DNA of 64,000 nt from Prochlorococcus sp. AG-363-A16 (GTDB lineage: Bacteria > Cyanobacteriota > Cyanobacteriia > PCC-6307 > Cyanobiaceae), in contig QCFB01000002.1 of assembly GCA_003280345.1 (NCBI GenBank), positions 82,611 through 146,610 on the forward strand. The letters are read 5' to 3'. The position numbers and the translations under genes were made by a program. Below are positions 19,031-28,442 of the stretch, piece after piece. Every line of letters starts with the position of its first letter. Within the stretch, counting starts at the first letter, position 1. The notes under the pieces were generated by a model, which did not search any database, was not told the DNA's origin, and saw only the letters and a program-made list of their open reading frames with translations.

Positions 19031-19906
19031 TTATGCCCATCTAGTCCAAAGAGTTTTGTCAGCCCCGTTCCTAAGCTTTAAAGCACCATCAAAGTTCAAT
19101 CCCTCAATCTCAAATTTTTTTCCGGTGATTGAATCTTTTACTTCAGTAGCCCAAAGGCGACGTTCTGCCTCTTTGCAAACTAAGCCTTCCTTGCCTAGAA
19201 GATCAATTGCCCGCTCAAAAGCAACAAGTGCTTCAGCCGCCCAAAAAGCCTGGCAAAATTGACGTGACTTACAAATATCTCCTAACGCAATACCCTCTTG
19301 GGGAACATTATTACTTACATTCAAACCTAAACCTATGCGAGCAAGTTGTAGATTTTCCCCTCGATAAATCAACCTTGGCAGGAAGCCCGCTAACTTTTTA
19401 TTTCCCACCATTAAGTCATTAGGCCATTTAATTCGAACAGGCACATAAATCTTTTCAAGCCTTTCAGCTAATGCGACAGCTACTGCTAATCCAAGCAACT
19501 CGGAAGAACAACTAACCACAGAAGAAGGGAGAGCGGCACTTATCCAAACCCCACCAAATGGAGACTGCCAAGACCTACCTCTCTGTCCAATGCCTTGAGT
19601 TTGTCTAGAGGCAACAATCGCTCTGGGTTTATTACCAATTAATGGCTTAATTTTTAACCATTTCGAAAGTTCTCTCTCAGTACTTGCACATACAGGCTTC
19701 CAACGCAGATTCCAGACGATTTTACTTAAAGAGTTGATTCGCAAATGATAAGCTATTGCAGCAGCCCCTGTCCATGGTTGAAAACTTTTAAATCTTGAAA
19801 CCTCACAAAGAGAAGAATACTTTCTAGGTAAAATTGCAGCAAAGCGACTTTCACTAAACTGCTCCTTGCCAAGAGGAGTAATCATAAATACTTTTGACCC
19901 ATTCAT
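19031..19906 (-). CDS. birA: biotin--[acetyl-CoA-carboxylase] ligase
   Basis: Attaches biotin to the carboxyl carrier protein of acetyl-CoA carboxylase. The family core is clear: GIGQRGRSWQSPFGGVW (biotinyl-AMP loop), RIKWPNDL, and KLAGFLPRL. It has no N-terminal DNA-binding domain, so it is a ligase only, not a repressor. About 85 residues precede the catalytic core and are not recognised. The frame extends to a start at 19933, but the ATG at 19906 (MNGSKVFMI) is preferred. It converges with the ABC ATPase gene. Confidence 0.87.
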   Translation of the reverse strand: MNGSKVFMITPLGKEQFSESRFAAILPRKYSSLCEVSRFKSFQPWTGAAAIAYHLRINSLSKIVWNLRWKPVCASTERELSKWLKIKPLIGNKPRAIVASRQTQGIGQRGRSWQSPFGGVWISAALPSSVVSCSSELLGLAVAVALAERLEKIYVPVRIKWPNDLMVGNKKLAGFLPRLIYRGENLQLARIGLGLNVSNNVPQEGIALGDICKSRQFCQAFWAAEALVAFERAIDLLGKEGLVCKEAERRLWATEVKDSITGKKFEIEGLNFDGALKLRNGADKTLWTRWA

Positions 19907-19993
19907 ATTATCAATAAACAACAGAACTATCAATGTAAATTAAACGTTTAAATCTATACATACAAGAGAAACTCTAAGCAGTAACTTGTATTA

Positions 19994-20797
19994 CTAAAGG
20001 CTATCCATACTTCGCTTTAACTCCTCAAGGTCAGCATCTACTTCTGCAACTTTTACCTTTTCCACTTCATTGGAAGAACTAGCAATGATCTCTTTCTTGG
20101 ACTTTCGTCCTGCGACAGGAAGAGCCACTGCTTCTGCTCCACCTTTCAATCTCATTCGAAGTTCATTTAATTCTTCATCAACATCATCACCCCCTTCAAG
20201 GGCCGCAAACTGGCTCTCTAAATCTGCACCGGCAAGTTCTGCTGCAGCTTGACTTGAAGCTTCAAGAGCTTGAACCTTATCCTCCATGCGATCGAAAGCT
20301 GCCATTGCAGAATTGGCCCCCATATTGCCAACTGCGCTTTGAAGCTGTTGCTGAGCCTGAGCAGCTTGAGCCCTAGCTTTAAGCATGTCTTTCTTAGTTT
20401 TTGCTTCAGCAATCTTCCCTTCAAGAGCAACAAGGCTTCTTTTGAGCATCTCCACTTGTCCCTCTTGTGCCTGTAGCTGATTAGTAAGAGCCGCAAAAGA
20501 TTCCTGAAAAGTCTTTCTACGAGATAAAGCCTCCCGAGCAAGTTCCTCTTCTCCTTTCTGCAGAGCAAGCTCTGCTCGTTCATACCAAGTTTTCACTTGA
20601 ACATTGGCCTGATCAGCCTGGCTGCGAAGTCTTTTTTGACTAGAAATTGCCATGGCTACTGCTTGACGAAGCTTGACTAAATCAGCCTGCATGTCAGAGA
20701 CAGACTGCTCAAGAATCTTCACAGGATCCTCAGCCTTACTCACAAGATCGTTGAGATTGGCTCGAAATAAGCGACTCAACCTGTCTAGTAATCCCAT
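19994..20797 (-). CDS. vipp1: VIPP1/PspA family membrane-shaping protein
   Basis: Maintains and builds thylakoid membranes (the cyanobacterial VIPP1/IM30 group). The start is set at the ATG 20797 (MGLLDRLSRLFRANLNDLV), the invariant amphipathic helix, rather than four codons upstream. The 267 residues are almost entirely helical coiled coil (DPVKILEQSVSDMQADLVKLR, EEELAREAL). They end in a Lys/Glu-rich extension with ADLEELKRSMDSL, consistent with the C-terminal extension that separates VIPP1 from PspA. It is divergent from the DciA-like gene. Confidence 0.9.
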   Translation of the reverse strand: MGLLDRLSRLFRANLNDLVSKAEDPVKILEQSVSDMQADLVKLRQAVAMAISSQKRLRSQADQANVQVKTWYERAELALQKGEEELAREALSRRKTFQESFAALTNQLQAQEGQVEMLKRSLVALEGKIAEAKTKKDMLKARAQAAQAQQQLQSAVGNMGANSAMAAFDRMEDKVQALEASSQAAAELAGADLESQFAALEGGDDVDEELNELRMRLKGGAEAVALPVAGRKSKKEIIASSSNEVEKVKVAEVDADLEELKRSMDSL

Positions 20798-20860
20798 CGA
20801 GACGTTCAATATGTCCTAAAGAGGCTAGCTAGATCAGAAAAAAACTCCATATAGAGTGAT

Positions 20861-21415
20861 GTGATGGTTCAGCAAAATAACCAAGGGAAAAACCGTATTA
20901 AGCAAGGAGGAATCCTTCGAGAGTCGCTTCCTGAAAAAGCTTCATCACTGGCAAGCTGCCTGGACGACTTGAAAACTAAATGGCAAAAGAAGCCAGGCAT
21001 AGCAGGCCTTTGGCAGGATTGGCCAATAGTTGCAGGATCGCAACTAGCTAAAAACTGCCGTCCACTAAGCTTTCATCGTGGAGTTCTGGTCGTCGGAGCA
21101 AGCCACCCTCAATGGCTCCAAGCACTTCAATACAACCGTTCACAATTAATAGCCTCACTGAGAGCAGCAGGACACAAAATTCGAGATCTTCGAATTCAGA
21201 AATACCACCCAAGCAAAACCAAACATGAAGAAAGCCTGGAAAGTATCTGGGCACGGCACCCAAGCAGAATTGATGTTCATGGGTTAACAACCTGCAACCT
21301 TTGTGGAAGCCCTGCCCCAACAGGAGAAATGGCCCTATGGGGAAAATGCGGATTTTGTAAACGCAAAAATATTTCTACATACCCAACAAAAACAAAGTTT
21401 GGAGAAAGTCCTTAA
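20861..21415 (+). CDS. DUF721/DciA-like protein with C-terminal zinc ribbon
   Basis: 184 residues. The middle (about 40-125) carries the DUF721 pattern (W..WP.IVG..LA...P, then HRGVLVVGASHPQWLQALQY and LRAAGHKIRDLRI). DUF721 proteins are now known as DciA, a replicative-helicase loader in many bacteria and reported in cyanobacteria. The C-terminus has two cysteine pairs, CNLCG and CGFCK, about 20 residues apart, which look like a zinc ribbon. If it is DciA, it would help load DnaB at origins; the function is inferred from the family, not shown here. Confidence 0.82.
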   Translation: MMVQQNNQGKNRIKQGGILRESLPEKASSLASCLDDLKTKWQKKPGIAGLWQDWPIVAGSQLAKNCRPLSFHRGVLVVGASHPQWLQALQYNRSQLIASLRAAGHKIRDLRIQKYHPSKTKHEESLESIWARHPSRIDVHGLTTCNLCGSPAPTGEMALWGKCGFCKRKNISTYPTKTKFGESP

Positions 21416-21449
21416 GAATGGGAACCTTTCTCCAAAGCACTCCAAAGCA

Positions 21450-23279
21450 TCAAAAACGCTCTGGGCGAGGATCTCTCCAATTAGGACGTATTCCACCACT
21501 TTCGACAATTTGATTTGCCCTCTCCTCAAGCAAGTACCTATTCAATCGCCAAACCTTATATATTCCGAATTGGCCAAGAATTTCTGGCTGTAATCCAAGC
21601 CAATAAGAACGTTTAGCCGTTTTTTGATCAATGACCACTAATGCAGTGCTGATCCCTTTTGGAGAATCAATAGGCCTACCAATCCAGCCTTGTCTTTTCT
21701 CGGCTCTCAATCGATCTACAAGATTTACTAATGCGCCTGATGATCGCCCTTCATAAACAACAACCTGCTTGGTATAAAAGTGCATAGAGGGCTTCATCGC
21801 TCCAACCATCACCAATGGTTCCAAGGGCTTTTGTGACTCAACAAGCAACTGAGCCGCTTGACGCAAAGGCAACTGTCTCAACTTATCTGCCAAGCCAAAC
21901 ATTGGAACTAAAACAAGTAACTGGAAAAAAACCACTGGCCCCTGCATTACCAAAAGCCTTCCTGGCCACTTAGTTGAGGCGTACAAAAGGCCAGAAAATG
22001 CAGAGGCACTTAAACAGAAAGCGCCAATCAATAGGAGTCTGCTTTGAAGCAGCTCTGCTCCAAAGTTAGGAATTTCAGGGTCCTTAATCGACAGAAGCCA
22101 AAAGGGCGAAAACCACAAAACCAACGAGAGTACTAATGCCAAAAAAGCTGATCCACCCCATCCAATCAACAACCCAAGATCCCTATCAGAGACTCTTGAA
22201 CGGTTTACAGCAAAAGCGATCAAGATTGCAGCCGCAGGTGTTGCAGGGAGCCAATAACTGGGAAGCTTGGTAGCAGAGCATGTAAAAAGCACAAAAACCG
22301 AAATCAACCAGCAAGCTGCAAAAACAGTAAGAGATTCTTCTGGCAACTTCTTCTCGCTTCCATCCCGCCACCAAGTCGGAAAAGCTCTTAAAAGGCCAAG
22401 AATTAACAAAGGTGTAAAAGGCAGAGAAGCAATCACAAGAACTAGACAAAAAAACCACCAAGGCTCCTGATGACTATTAACTACAGAGGTAAACCTCTGA
22501 AAATTGTGATATCCAAAAAAACTATTCCAAAAAGGCTTTCCCTCTACAACAAGCTCAATTAAATACCAAGGCAAACTTATAAGAGCTGTTATCCCTATTC
22601 CAGCAATAGGACGCAAACGTCGAAATAAAGAAGCGAAGTCAACTTGCTGCCAACCAAACAAAACAAGAATCATTCCCATCAGCACAACTGCTACAGGACC
22701 TTTAGTTAATACCGCTAACCCCAAAACAGCCCAAGCAGACCACCAAGACTGCTTGGCAGGATTCGCATAACACCTCCACTGAAGCAAAAGGCTTACTCCC
22801 AAAGTGCTGCAAAGCAAAGAATCACTTACTGCAGTTCGGCTCCAAATCATTACAAGCGGAGACAACGCAAAAGCCAATGCAGTCACTACAGCCGTTCTAC
22901 GTGGAAAAACATCTTCCTTCTGAGGCCATCGCATGACCGTGTCACCCAACAAAATCATCATCCACACAGAGGCCAGTGAGGAAGGAAGGCGAGCAGACCA
23001 CGTTCCAAGAGGGTCCCAAACTTCTTGACCTGGCAACGAATACCCCAAACCCATCAACCAATAGATCAAAGGAGGTTTATCAAAACGCGGAAGTCCATTC
23101 ACCCTTGGAGTAATCCAATCACCAGTAACGGCCATCGCACGGCCTGCTGCCGCAAATAAAGGCGGGGTTTCATCTACCAATCCTGTAGCCCCTAACTGCC
23201 AAACACAAAGTGCCATACCAATAGCCAGTATCAGCAAAAGGCCTCTTAAATGCTGGCGTCGGGATACAAGCAATTTCAC
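21450..23279 (-). CDS. family 39-type glycosyltransferase (ArnT/PMT-like)
   Basis: A 609-residue membrane protein with about 11-12 hydrophobic segments in the first two thirds. The start matches the family: after the first helix comes VDETPPLFAAAGRAMAVTGDWITP and RFDKPPLIYW, the acidic DE motif and the following Pro-rich loop typical of lipid-linked-sugar-dependent glycosyltransferases. These transfer sugars from polyprenyl carriers to proteins or lipid A-like acceptors outside the membrane. Acceptor and sugar are unknown. It is followed 20 bp upstream by a cytoplasmic glycosyltransferase gene on the same strand. Confidence 0.85.
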   Translation of the reverse strand: MKLLVSRRQHLRGLLLILAIGMALCVWQLGATGLVDETPPLFAAAGRAMAVTGDWITPRVNGLPRFDKPPLIYWLMGLGYSLPGQEVWDPLGTWSARLPSSLASVWMMILLGDTVMRWPQKEDVFPRRTAVVTALAFALSPLVMIWSRTAVSDSLLCSTLGVSLLLQWRCYANPAKQSWWSAWAVLGLAVLTKGPVAVVLMGMILVLFGWQQVDFASLFRRLRPIAGIGITALISLPWYLIELVVEGKPFWNSFFGYHNFQRFTSVVNSHQEPWWFFCLVLVIASLPFTPLLILGLLRAFPTWWRDGSEKKLPEESLTVFAACWLISVFVLFTCSATKLPSYWLPATPAAAILIAFAVNRSRVSDRDLGLLIGWGGSAFLALVLSLVLWFSPFWLLSIKDPEIPNFGAELLQSRLLLIGAFCLSASAFSGLLYASTKWPGRLLVMQGPVVFFQLLVLVPMFGLADKLRQLPLRQAAQLLVESQKPLEPLVMVGAMKPSMHFYTKQVVVYEGRSSGALVNLVDRLRAEKRQGWIGRPIDSPKGISTALVVIDQKTAKRSYWLGLQPEILGQFGIYKVWRLNRYLLEERANQIVESGGIRPNWRDPRPERF

Positions 23280-23299
23280 TTAAGTCGTCGCCACATCAA

Positions 23300-24403
23300 T
23301 TAATTAATGCGTACATCTTTGTCCAATAAGCCAGACTTAATCCAGGAAACTATCCGGTTTGCAAAACCATAATCAGAGGCAGATTTTTCAGCCCAAGACC
23401 TGCATTCTTTTCGATCTATCTCATCTATTCGCAAAATACGGTCAGTCATAGATTCCAAATCTTCTGGGGGCACCAACCATCCGGTAATTCCCGAATTAAT
23501 GAGCTCTCCAGGTCCCCCACGATCGTAAGCAACCACAGGGACACCACAAGCTAAGGATTCGACCACAACATTTCCATAAGCCTCATTCCACTTTGGAGTA
23601 TTCAGCAAAGCACGACAGCCTCCTAATTGGCTCTGAAATTGAGATGTTGGAAGGAATCCTCTCCATTCGATTGTTCCAGGAGGGAATGAAGTCTCTACTG
23701 CAGAAGCATATGCAGGATCTTCAATTACACCCCAAACCAATAATCGATCTCCCAAATTAGCCGCAACAGCTACTGCATCTTCTAATCCTTTTTCTGGAGC
23801 AACCCTGCCAGCCCATCCAAGAGGACCACCTCCTTCAGATTGAAAATCATAATTATCCAAATCAAAACCATTACCAACAACAATTGGCTGATGAGCCAGT
23901 ACATAATCAGAAGCCTGACGCTTTGTATGAAAAGCCAGCCGAGAATGATGAGATTTTGACAGATCCCCAATCAATCGTTTCATTACATCTGATACACCTC
24001 CCATACTTATCAAGTGAAATATTTTGACCCTTACATGTGAGGTAAGCCACAAAGGTAACCAGTCATAACTGAAATTCAAAACAGCATCGGCTGACTCGCC
24101 AATTTCCAGTGCTTGTTCCCATAGTTTTGGGAGGACTCCCTCAGAAGGAATCATTACGTCTGCACTAGATTCCTGATGCTGCCAACTTCTCTGGGATTTT
24201 CCAGAGACATGATGAATCTCTACGCCAGAACAACCAGATGGCAGAACCGAGCCTTCTGGAGCCACCAAAATAACTTTAAGTCCCAATTTCAAAAGTCCCT
24301 TAACTAGTGAACCAATCGTGAGCTCAACACCTCCTCCCTTACCACTTCCGATGTAACCAAGTGGCGTACTAACAAGAACAATCTTCATGTCTGAACAATT
24401 CAT
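23300..24403 (-). CDS. glycosyltransferase, GT4-like
   Basis: 367 residues. Starts with a Rossmann-type VLVSTPLGYIGSGKGGGVE and has a C-terminal GT-B half with NTPKWNEAYGNVVVESLACGVPVVAYDRGGPGELI split in motif, and a donor-site EX7E (E at VVVES and GPGELI). It probably moves a nucleotide sugar to a lipid or polysaccharide acceptor. The start at 24403 overlaps the EamA gene stop by 4 bp; an ATG at 24388 (MKIVLVSTP) is likely the better start. It sits with the GT39-like gene and an EamA transporter, an envelope-type cluster. Confidence 0.83.
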   Translation of the reverse strand: MNCSDMKIVLVSTPLGYIGSGKGGGVELTIGSLVKGLLKLGLKVILVAPEGSVLPSGCSGVEIHHVSGKSQRSWQHQESSADVMIPSEGVLPKLWEQALEIGESADAVLNFSYDWLPLWLTSHVRVKIFHLISMGGVSDVMKRLIGDLSKSHHSRLAFHTKRQASDYVLAHQPIVVGNGFDLDNYDFQSEGGGPLGWAGRVAPEKGLEDAVAVAANLGDRLLVWGVIEDPAYASAVETSFPPGTIEWRGFLPTSQFQSQLGGCRALLNTPKWNEAYGNVVVESLACGVPVVAYDRGGPGELINSGITGWLVPPEDLESMTDRILRIDEIDRKECRSWAEKSASDYGFANRIVSWIKSGLLDKDVRIN

Positions 24404-25404
24404 CCACTGATCCCTCCTTGCAAATCTTCTGAATCAGATGAATTCGGCTCCCAAAAACGACTTCGTTGACTTACCAAAAGAACAGATATCAAAACAAAAA
24501 CCACACCAATCCATTGCAATGGCTCAAGTCTTTCTCCTAGCCATAGCCCTCCTGTAGCAAGAGCAAACACGGGTGTCAAAAAAGCAAGCGTACTGAAACT
24601 TGTAAGTTCTTCTTGATTGGCAAACCAAAAAAATAATCCATATGCCAATGCACTTCCTAAAAGACTTGCGTATGCCATCAACACCCACTCAATAGTTGTC
24701 CAATGTGGCAAGACTGACCAATTTGGATCTAAAAATTGGCAAATAATCAATGGCACACTTCCTAAAACCATGTGCCATCCAGTTACAGAGACAGGATCAC
24801 TTTCTTTACAGGCAAAGCGTATTAGGACAGTGCCAAATGCCATTGCGACAGCAGCCGCAAGCATCCAAGCCTCACCATTAGTCCAAATACTTGAAAAAGT
24901 TTCAGCTTCGCCCATTAACAACCAATGGCGAATTAGGTCTGGAGGGGACCCAAGGCAAATGATTCCGAAAAGGCCAAGGATCAATCCCAGCCAGCCAATA
25001 GGATTGATTGCATCACCGAAAAGACTTCTCGCAAGAATTGCCACCATCAATGGTTGAGAATCAATTAGGACTGAACCAAGCCCAGCTCCAGTTGAGACAA
25101 GGCCCTTTGTCAAACAGAACTGAAAAAGTGTTGCATCTACCAAAGTAAAGATTAAAAACCATCCCAAATCTCCTTGAGCAATTGCCCAGGGTCTGCCAAG
25201 AAAAAAAACTGCTATCAACAGCGCAAATCCAGCTGGCAATAGACGTAAAGAAGCCACTAAAAGCGGACCACCACTTACAACTAGAGGTGTCATTGCTGCC
25301 ATAGCAGTGCCCCATAAAGCAAAAGGCAGAAGCATCAGCATCCAGTGCCGAATTAAAGACATAAGCTCAGCGAGCAAACTCCTTTTTAAGATTGAAAGAA
25401 TCAC
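24400..25404 (-). CDS. EamA/DMT family transporter
   Basis: 334 residues with ten hydrophobic segments in two EamA repeats (about 15-150 and 175-310). Typical pieces are GPLLVASLRLLPAGFALLI and AYGLFFWFANQEEL. DMT exporters move amino acids, nucleotide sugars or other small molecules; the substrate here is unknown. The GTG at 25404 is open, but ATG 25362 (MSLIRHWML) is an alternative start. Its stop overlaps the glycosyltransferase start (ATGA). It is divergent from sppA with almost no spacer. Confidence 0.85.
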   Translation of the reverse strand: MILSILKRSLLAELMSLIRHWMLMLLPFALWGTAMAAMTPLVVSGGPLLVASLRLLPAGFALLIAVFFLGRPWAIAQGDLGWFLIFTLVDATLFQFCLTKGLVSTGAGLGSVLIDSQPLMVAILARSLFGDAINPIGWLGLILGLFGIICLGSPPDLIRHWLLMGEAETFSSIWTNGEAWMLAAAVAMAFGTVLIRFACKESDPVSVTGWHMVLGSVPLIICQFLDPNWSVLPHWTTIEWVLMAYASLLGSALAYGLFFWFANQEELTSFSTLAFLTPVFALATGGLWLGERLEPLQWIGVVFVLISVLLVSQRSRFWEPNSSDSEDLQGGISG

Positions 25405-25415
25405 TCATAAATCGA

Positions 25416-26228
25416 ATGCCCTGGCCCTGGCGTCGCAAGTCCCGCAAAAGGATGGCTCGGATTGTCCTTGAAGGAGCAATTAGTGGAGCTTCACGCAAAC
25501 TTGCTCTCAAAGCAATAAAACAAGTTGAAGAAAGAGAGTTCCCCGCTCTATTGCTTCGCATTGACAGTCCAGGAGGAACAGTAGGTGACAGTCAAGAGAT
25601 CCACAGTGCCCTTACAAGACTCCGTGAAAAAGGATGCCATGTTGTTGCTAGCTTTGGGAACATCGCAGCTTCAGGAGGGGTATATGTAGGAGTGGCCGCT
25701 GAAAAAATCGTCGCCAATCCAGGGACTATCACTGGGTCCATAGGCGTAATACTTCGGGGGAACAACCTCTCAAAATTGCTAGAGCGCATAGGGATTCGCT
25801 TTGAAACAGTAAAAAGTGGAACATATAAGGACATTCTTTCACCAGATCGTTCTCTAACGGAAGAAGAACGTGAGCTCCTGCAATCACTAATTGACAGCAG
25901 TTACGAGCAATTCGTTGCCGCCGTTGCAGAAGGCAGGCAATTAAGCCCTGAATCAGTTAGAAGCTTTGCTGATGGACGAGTCTTCACAGGCTCACAAGCC
26001 AAAGATCTTGGCTTAGTTGATGAGCTTGGAGATGAAGAATATGCAAAGCGTTTAGCCGCCAAGCTTGCTGATTTGGATGAAGAAAACATCCGTCCGATAA
26101 CTCTTGGCAAACAAAAAAAGAAGATATTGGGCTTTATCCCAGGCGGTGAAATGATTTCGAGTTTCATTGACTTAATTACTCTTGAACTTAATAACAATGC
26201 TCAAATCCTCTGGCTTTTTAGGCCTTGA
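25416..26228 (+). CDS. sppA: signal peptide peptidase SppA, 36K type
   Basis: Serine protease that degrades cleaved signal peptides. The start is set at ATG 25416 (MPWPWRRKSRKRMARI) in place of an upstream TTG. The 270-residue protein has a weak N-terminal anchor, the LRIDSPGGTVGDSQEIHSAL segment, the catalytic Ser in GNIAASGGVYVG and the Lys in KSGTYKDILSP, the Ser/Lys dyad of the short form. It ends with a hydrophobic tail. aroH follows within 3 bp. Confidence 0.9.
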   Translation: MPWPWRRKSRKRMARIVLEGAISGASRKLALKAIKQVEEREFPALLLRIDSPGGTVGDSQEIHSALTRLREKGCHVVASFGNIAASGGVYVGVAAEKIVANPGTITGSIGVILRGNNLSKLLERIGIRFETVKSGTYKDILSPDRSLTEEERELLQSLIDSSYEQFVAAVAEGRQLSPESVRSFADGRVFTGSQAKDLGLVDELGDEEYAKRLAAKLADLDEENIRPITLGKQKKKILGFIPGGEMISSFIDLITLELNNNAQILWLFRP

Positions 26229-26231
26229 ACT

Positions 26232-26627
26232 ATGACTATGGCCTTAACAACTAAAGAGTTAAAATTACATGGTTTAAGAGGTGCAATTACATCTCAAAAC
26301 AATTCAGTGGCAGCAATTGAAGCTGCTGTAACTGAGCTAGTAAAAGAATTAGTTGATCGGAATCGACTAAGCCCTGAACAAATTATCTCTATTACCTTCT
26401 CAGTTACTACTGATCTTGATGCATGTTTTCCCGCGGCAATTGCAAGAAGACATCCAGGCTGGGAAAACGTGGCATTACTTGACTGTCAACAAATGTTTGT
26501 AGCAAATGACCTTAAAAATTGCATCCGAATGCTTGCTCATGTATTACTACCTGAAAACCAAAAACCACAACACCCCTACCTTGGGAAGGCAAGCCTCCTT
26601 CGGCCTGACAGATCGCCCAATAACTGA
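26232..26627 (+). CDS. aroH: chorismate mutase, AroH type
   Basis: Rearranges chorismate to prephenate for phenylalanine and tyrosine synthesis. The 131-residue protein is the small trimeric AroH class: LHGLRGAITSQNNS, then LSPEQIISITFSVTTDLDACFPA and the C-terminal RMLAHVLLPENQK (the AroH family ends in a stretch of this kind). It starts at ATG 26232, with a second Met three codons in. It follows sppA by 3 bp, so the two are co-transcribed. Confidence 0.92.
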   Translation: MTMALTTKELKLHGLRGAITSQNNSVAAIEAAVTELVKELVDRNRLSPEQIISITFSVTTDLDACFPAAIARRHPGWENVALLDCQQMFVANDLKNCIRMLAHVLLPENQKPQHPYLGKASLLRPDRSPNN

Positions 26628-26737
26628 AAGCTAAAATGCCGCAACACTCTCCTCCAACTACTCCAACAAAAACTAATCAAAGAGAAATAAGCTCAAACCT
26701 CACTTAATAAGCAAAGCTTTTACTCAGCGCTTCTCAC

Positions 26738-27322
26738 ATGAGTCACCCTCGTTTTCGACCACCCCTCAAAAAGATTGCTTCAATCGCAATATTCACTGGA
26801 ATAGCCTGCTCATGCTTTGCTTTAGAAGGAAGCATTCCTCAGAAGTCTTTAGCAAATTCTTCAATGCTCGAATTTCGCTGGGATGAATCTAGAAACTATA
26901 AAAAACTCTATTACTGGCAAAGCTCTAGTGAGAAAAGAGATAGGGCAACCTATTACCTAGTCATCAGACCAGGAGACCGAAGAACTGCCATCTTGAAGCT
27001 AACCATCAAAATTCCTAATTATTTTGACGCAAAAATAACTCCTCGGAATTTCAGCCTTTGCAAAGTTCAGCTTGGAGGAATGCTGGAACGAACCAAATGC
27101 ATTGAAAAGATTCCTGCTGTTTTCGAAGTATCAAAAGATCAAACTTCTATAGAAATATTTCCTGACCAAGCAATTCCTTCAAATAAAAAAGGCTATGCAG
27201 TAATAATGAAAATTTTCAACCCTAACCGGACTGGGATGTTTCAGTTCGACGCCCTTGCACAAACCCCTGGAGACCTACCAATCTCTTACTACCTAGGAAG
27301 CTGGAGTATTGATATCGAGTGA
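26738..27322 (+). CDS. DUF2808 family exported protein
   Basis: 194 residues with an N-terminal signal sequence (KKIASIAIFTGIACSCFALEG, split cleavage near Ala/Leu). A soluble beta-rich part follows, with YYLVIRPGDRRTAILKLTIKIP, the DUF2808 pattern of cyanobacterial exported proteins. Function is unknown. It follows aroH after 110 bp and precedes rpmH by 49 bp; a separate promoter is possible but not identified. Confidence 0.8.
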   Translation: MSHPRFRPPLKKIASIAIFTGIACSCFALEGSIPQKSLANSSMLEFRWDESRNYKKLYYWQSSSEKRDRATYYLVIRPGDRRTAILKLTIKIPNYFDAKITPRNFSLCKVQLGGMLERTKCIEKIPAVFEVSKDQTSIEIFPDQAIPSNKKGYAVIMKIFNPNRTGMFQFDALAQTPGDLPISYYLGSWSIDIE

Positions 27323-27371
27323 ACTGATAAATTAGCCTCAATATCTAATTTCAAAAGGCAAACAATTTTCA

Positions 27372-27509
27372 ATGACAAAACGAACCCTGGGAGGAACTAG
27401 TCGTAAAAGGAAGAGAGTCTCTGGCTTTCGGATACGGATGAGAACACATACCGGTCGCAGAGTAATTCGTAGTCGAAGGAAAAGAGGACGCAGCCGACTA
27501 GCCGTTTGA
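27372..27509 (+). CDS. rpmH: 50S ribosomal protein L34
   Basis: 45-residue, strongly basic L34. It reads [20 protein letters not shown], then [18 protein letters not shown], the invariant L34 pattern. It sits before rnpA (54 bp) as in nearly all bacteria. It is too short to show in many gene lists. Confidence 0.96.
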   Translation: MTKRTLGGTSRKRKRVSGFRIRMRTHTGRRVIRSRRKRGRSRLAV

Positions 27510-27563
27510 TTAAGAACAACTTCAGATTTGACTCCTAGCAAGACCCAATCAAGGAAATAACTA

Positions 27564-27950
27564 ATGGTTTTGCCTAGATCAATGAGAATAAAAGGGCACA
27601 GATGCTTTGATCACCTTCATAGAGCTGGAATTCGTTATCAAAGCCCATCAATGCTTCTAAGAGTTGTCAAGGCAAGAAATAGTCTTCTGAAAGGTCACAA
27701 TCAAAATTTTATTGAACAAAATTGTAGGTTCGCAGTTGCAATTAGCAGCAAAGTTAGTAAAAAGGCTGTGATAAGAAATCGCCTTAGGCGTCTTCTGCAC
27801 AATCATCTGAGACTTAGGTTTTTAGGGGAAACTCATTCCTGCAATATCTGGGCACTTTTAAGCCTAAAGCCAACTTCTTTAAACAAAGAGCCGTTAAAGT
27901 TACTAGAAGAATGCGATCAACTGCTTCGAAATGCAGGAATGTTGTTATGA
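27564..27950 (+). CDS. rnpA: ribonuclease P protein component
   Basis: Basic protein that binds the RNase P RNA and matures tRNA 5' ends. 128 residues with the conserved patch FAVAISSKVSKKAVIRNRLRRLL divided around residue 60-75 (the family's RNR box). It lies in the classic rpmH-rnpA-yidC order. Its stop overlaps the ATG of the next gene by 4 bp. Confidence 0.93.
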   Translation: MVLPRSMRIKGHRCFDHLHRAGIRYQSPSMLLRVVKARNSLLKGHNQNFIEQNCRFAVAISSKVSKKAVIRNRLRRLLHNHLRLRFLGETHSCNIWALLSLKPTSLNKEPLKLLEECDQLLRNAGMLL

Positions 27951-28354
27951 CCATTTCCTCAGAAAAAGTCTTTTATGAAGGTGGTCCGGCAAAAGTCGAT
28001 TTAATTATCAATCTCTTAGCAGGAACAACCCTTGTTGGGCTACCTTTCACGCTTGGAGCATTGGTTAGAGCACTATGGCTTCGCTTCAAAGTTACTAATA
28101 GGCGTATCTCAGTAACTGGTGGTTGGTTTGGAAGAGACCAAAGTCAAGTTGCTTATAAGCAAATCAATGAAATTCGATCAATGCCAAGAGGTTTTGGCTT
28201 CTATGGGGATATGGTGCTGGTTATGAAAGATGGTGCAAAGGTGGAAATGCGATCAGTGCCCCATTTTCGAGAGACGGAAAAGTACATCCTCAATCAAATT
28301 CATCTTCAAAATCAAAAATCCGACAAAGAAACTGTTCAAGGTTTCGCCACTTAA
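27947..28354 (+). CDS. PH-domain (bPH2-like) membrane protein
   Basis: 135 residues from ATG 27947 (MTISSEKVFYEGG), which overlaps rnpA by 4 bp; a longer open frame starts at 27911 but is less likely. It has a hydrophobic segment about 15-40 (LIINLLAGTTLVGLPFTL), then a PH-like part: VTNRRISVTGGWFGRDQSQVAYKQINEI. Cyanobacteria carry this protein between rnpA and yidC; its function is unknown, and a link to membrane insertion is only suggested by position. Confidence 0.85.
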   Translation: MTISSEKVFYEGGPAKVDLIINLLAGTTLVGLPFTLGALVRALWLRFKVTNRRISVTGGWFGRDQSQVAYKQINEIRSMPRGFGFYGDMVLVMKDGAKVEMRSVPHFRETEKYILNQIHLQNQKSDKETVQGFAT

Positions 28355-28442
28355 TCACTTCAGCCTCCAAACATTTGAGACAACTGATCATCTTGTGCTG
28401 CAAACTGGCACTACTTAATTCCTTCAACCTGAGAGAACAATC

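Noticed and set aside
26636..26707. 23-residue frame MPQHSPPTTP...
   Set aside because: Too short and Pro/Thr-rich with no ribosome binding site; treated as spacer.
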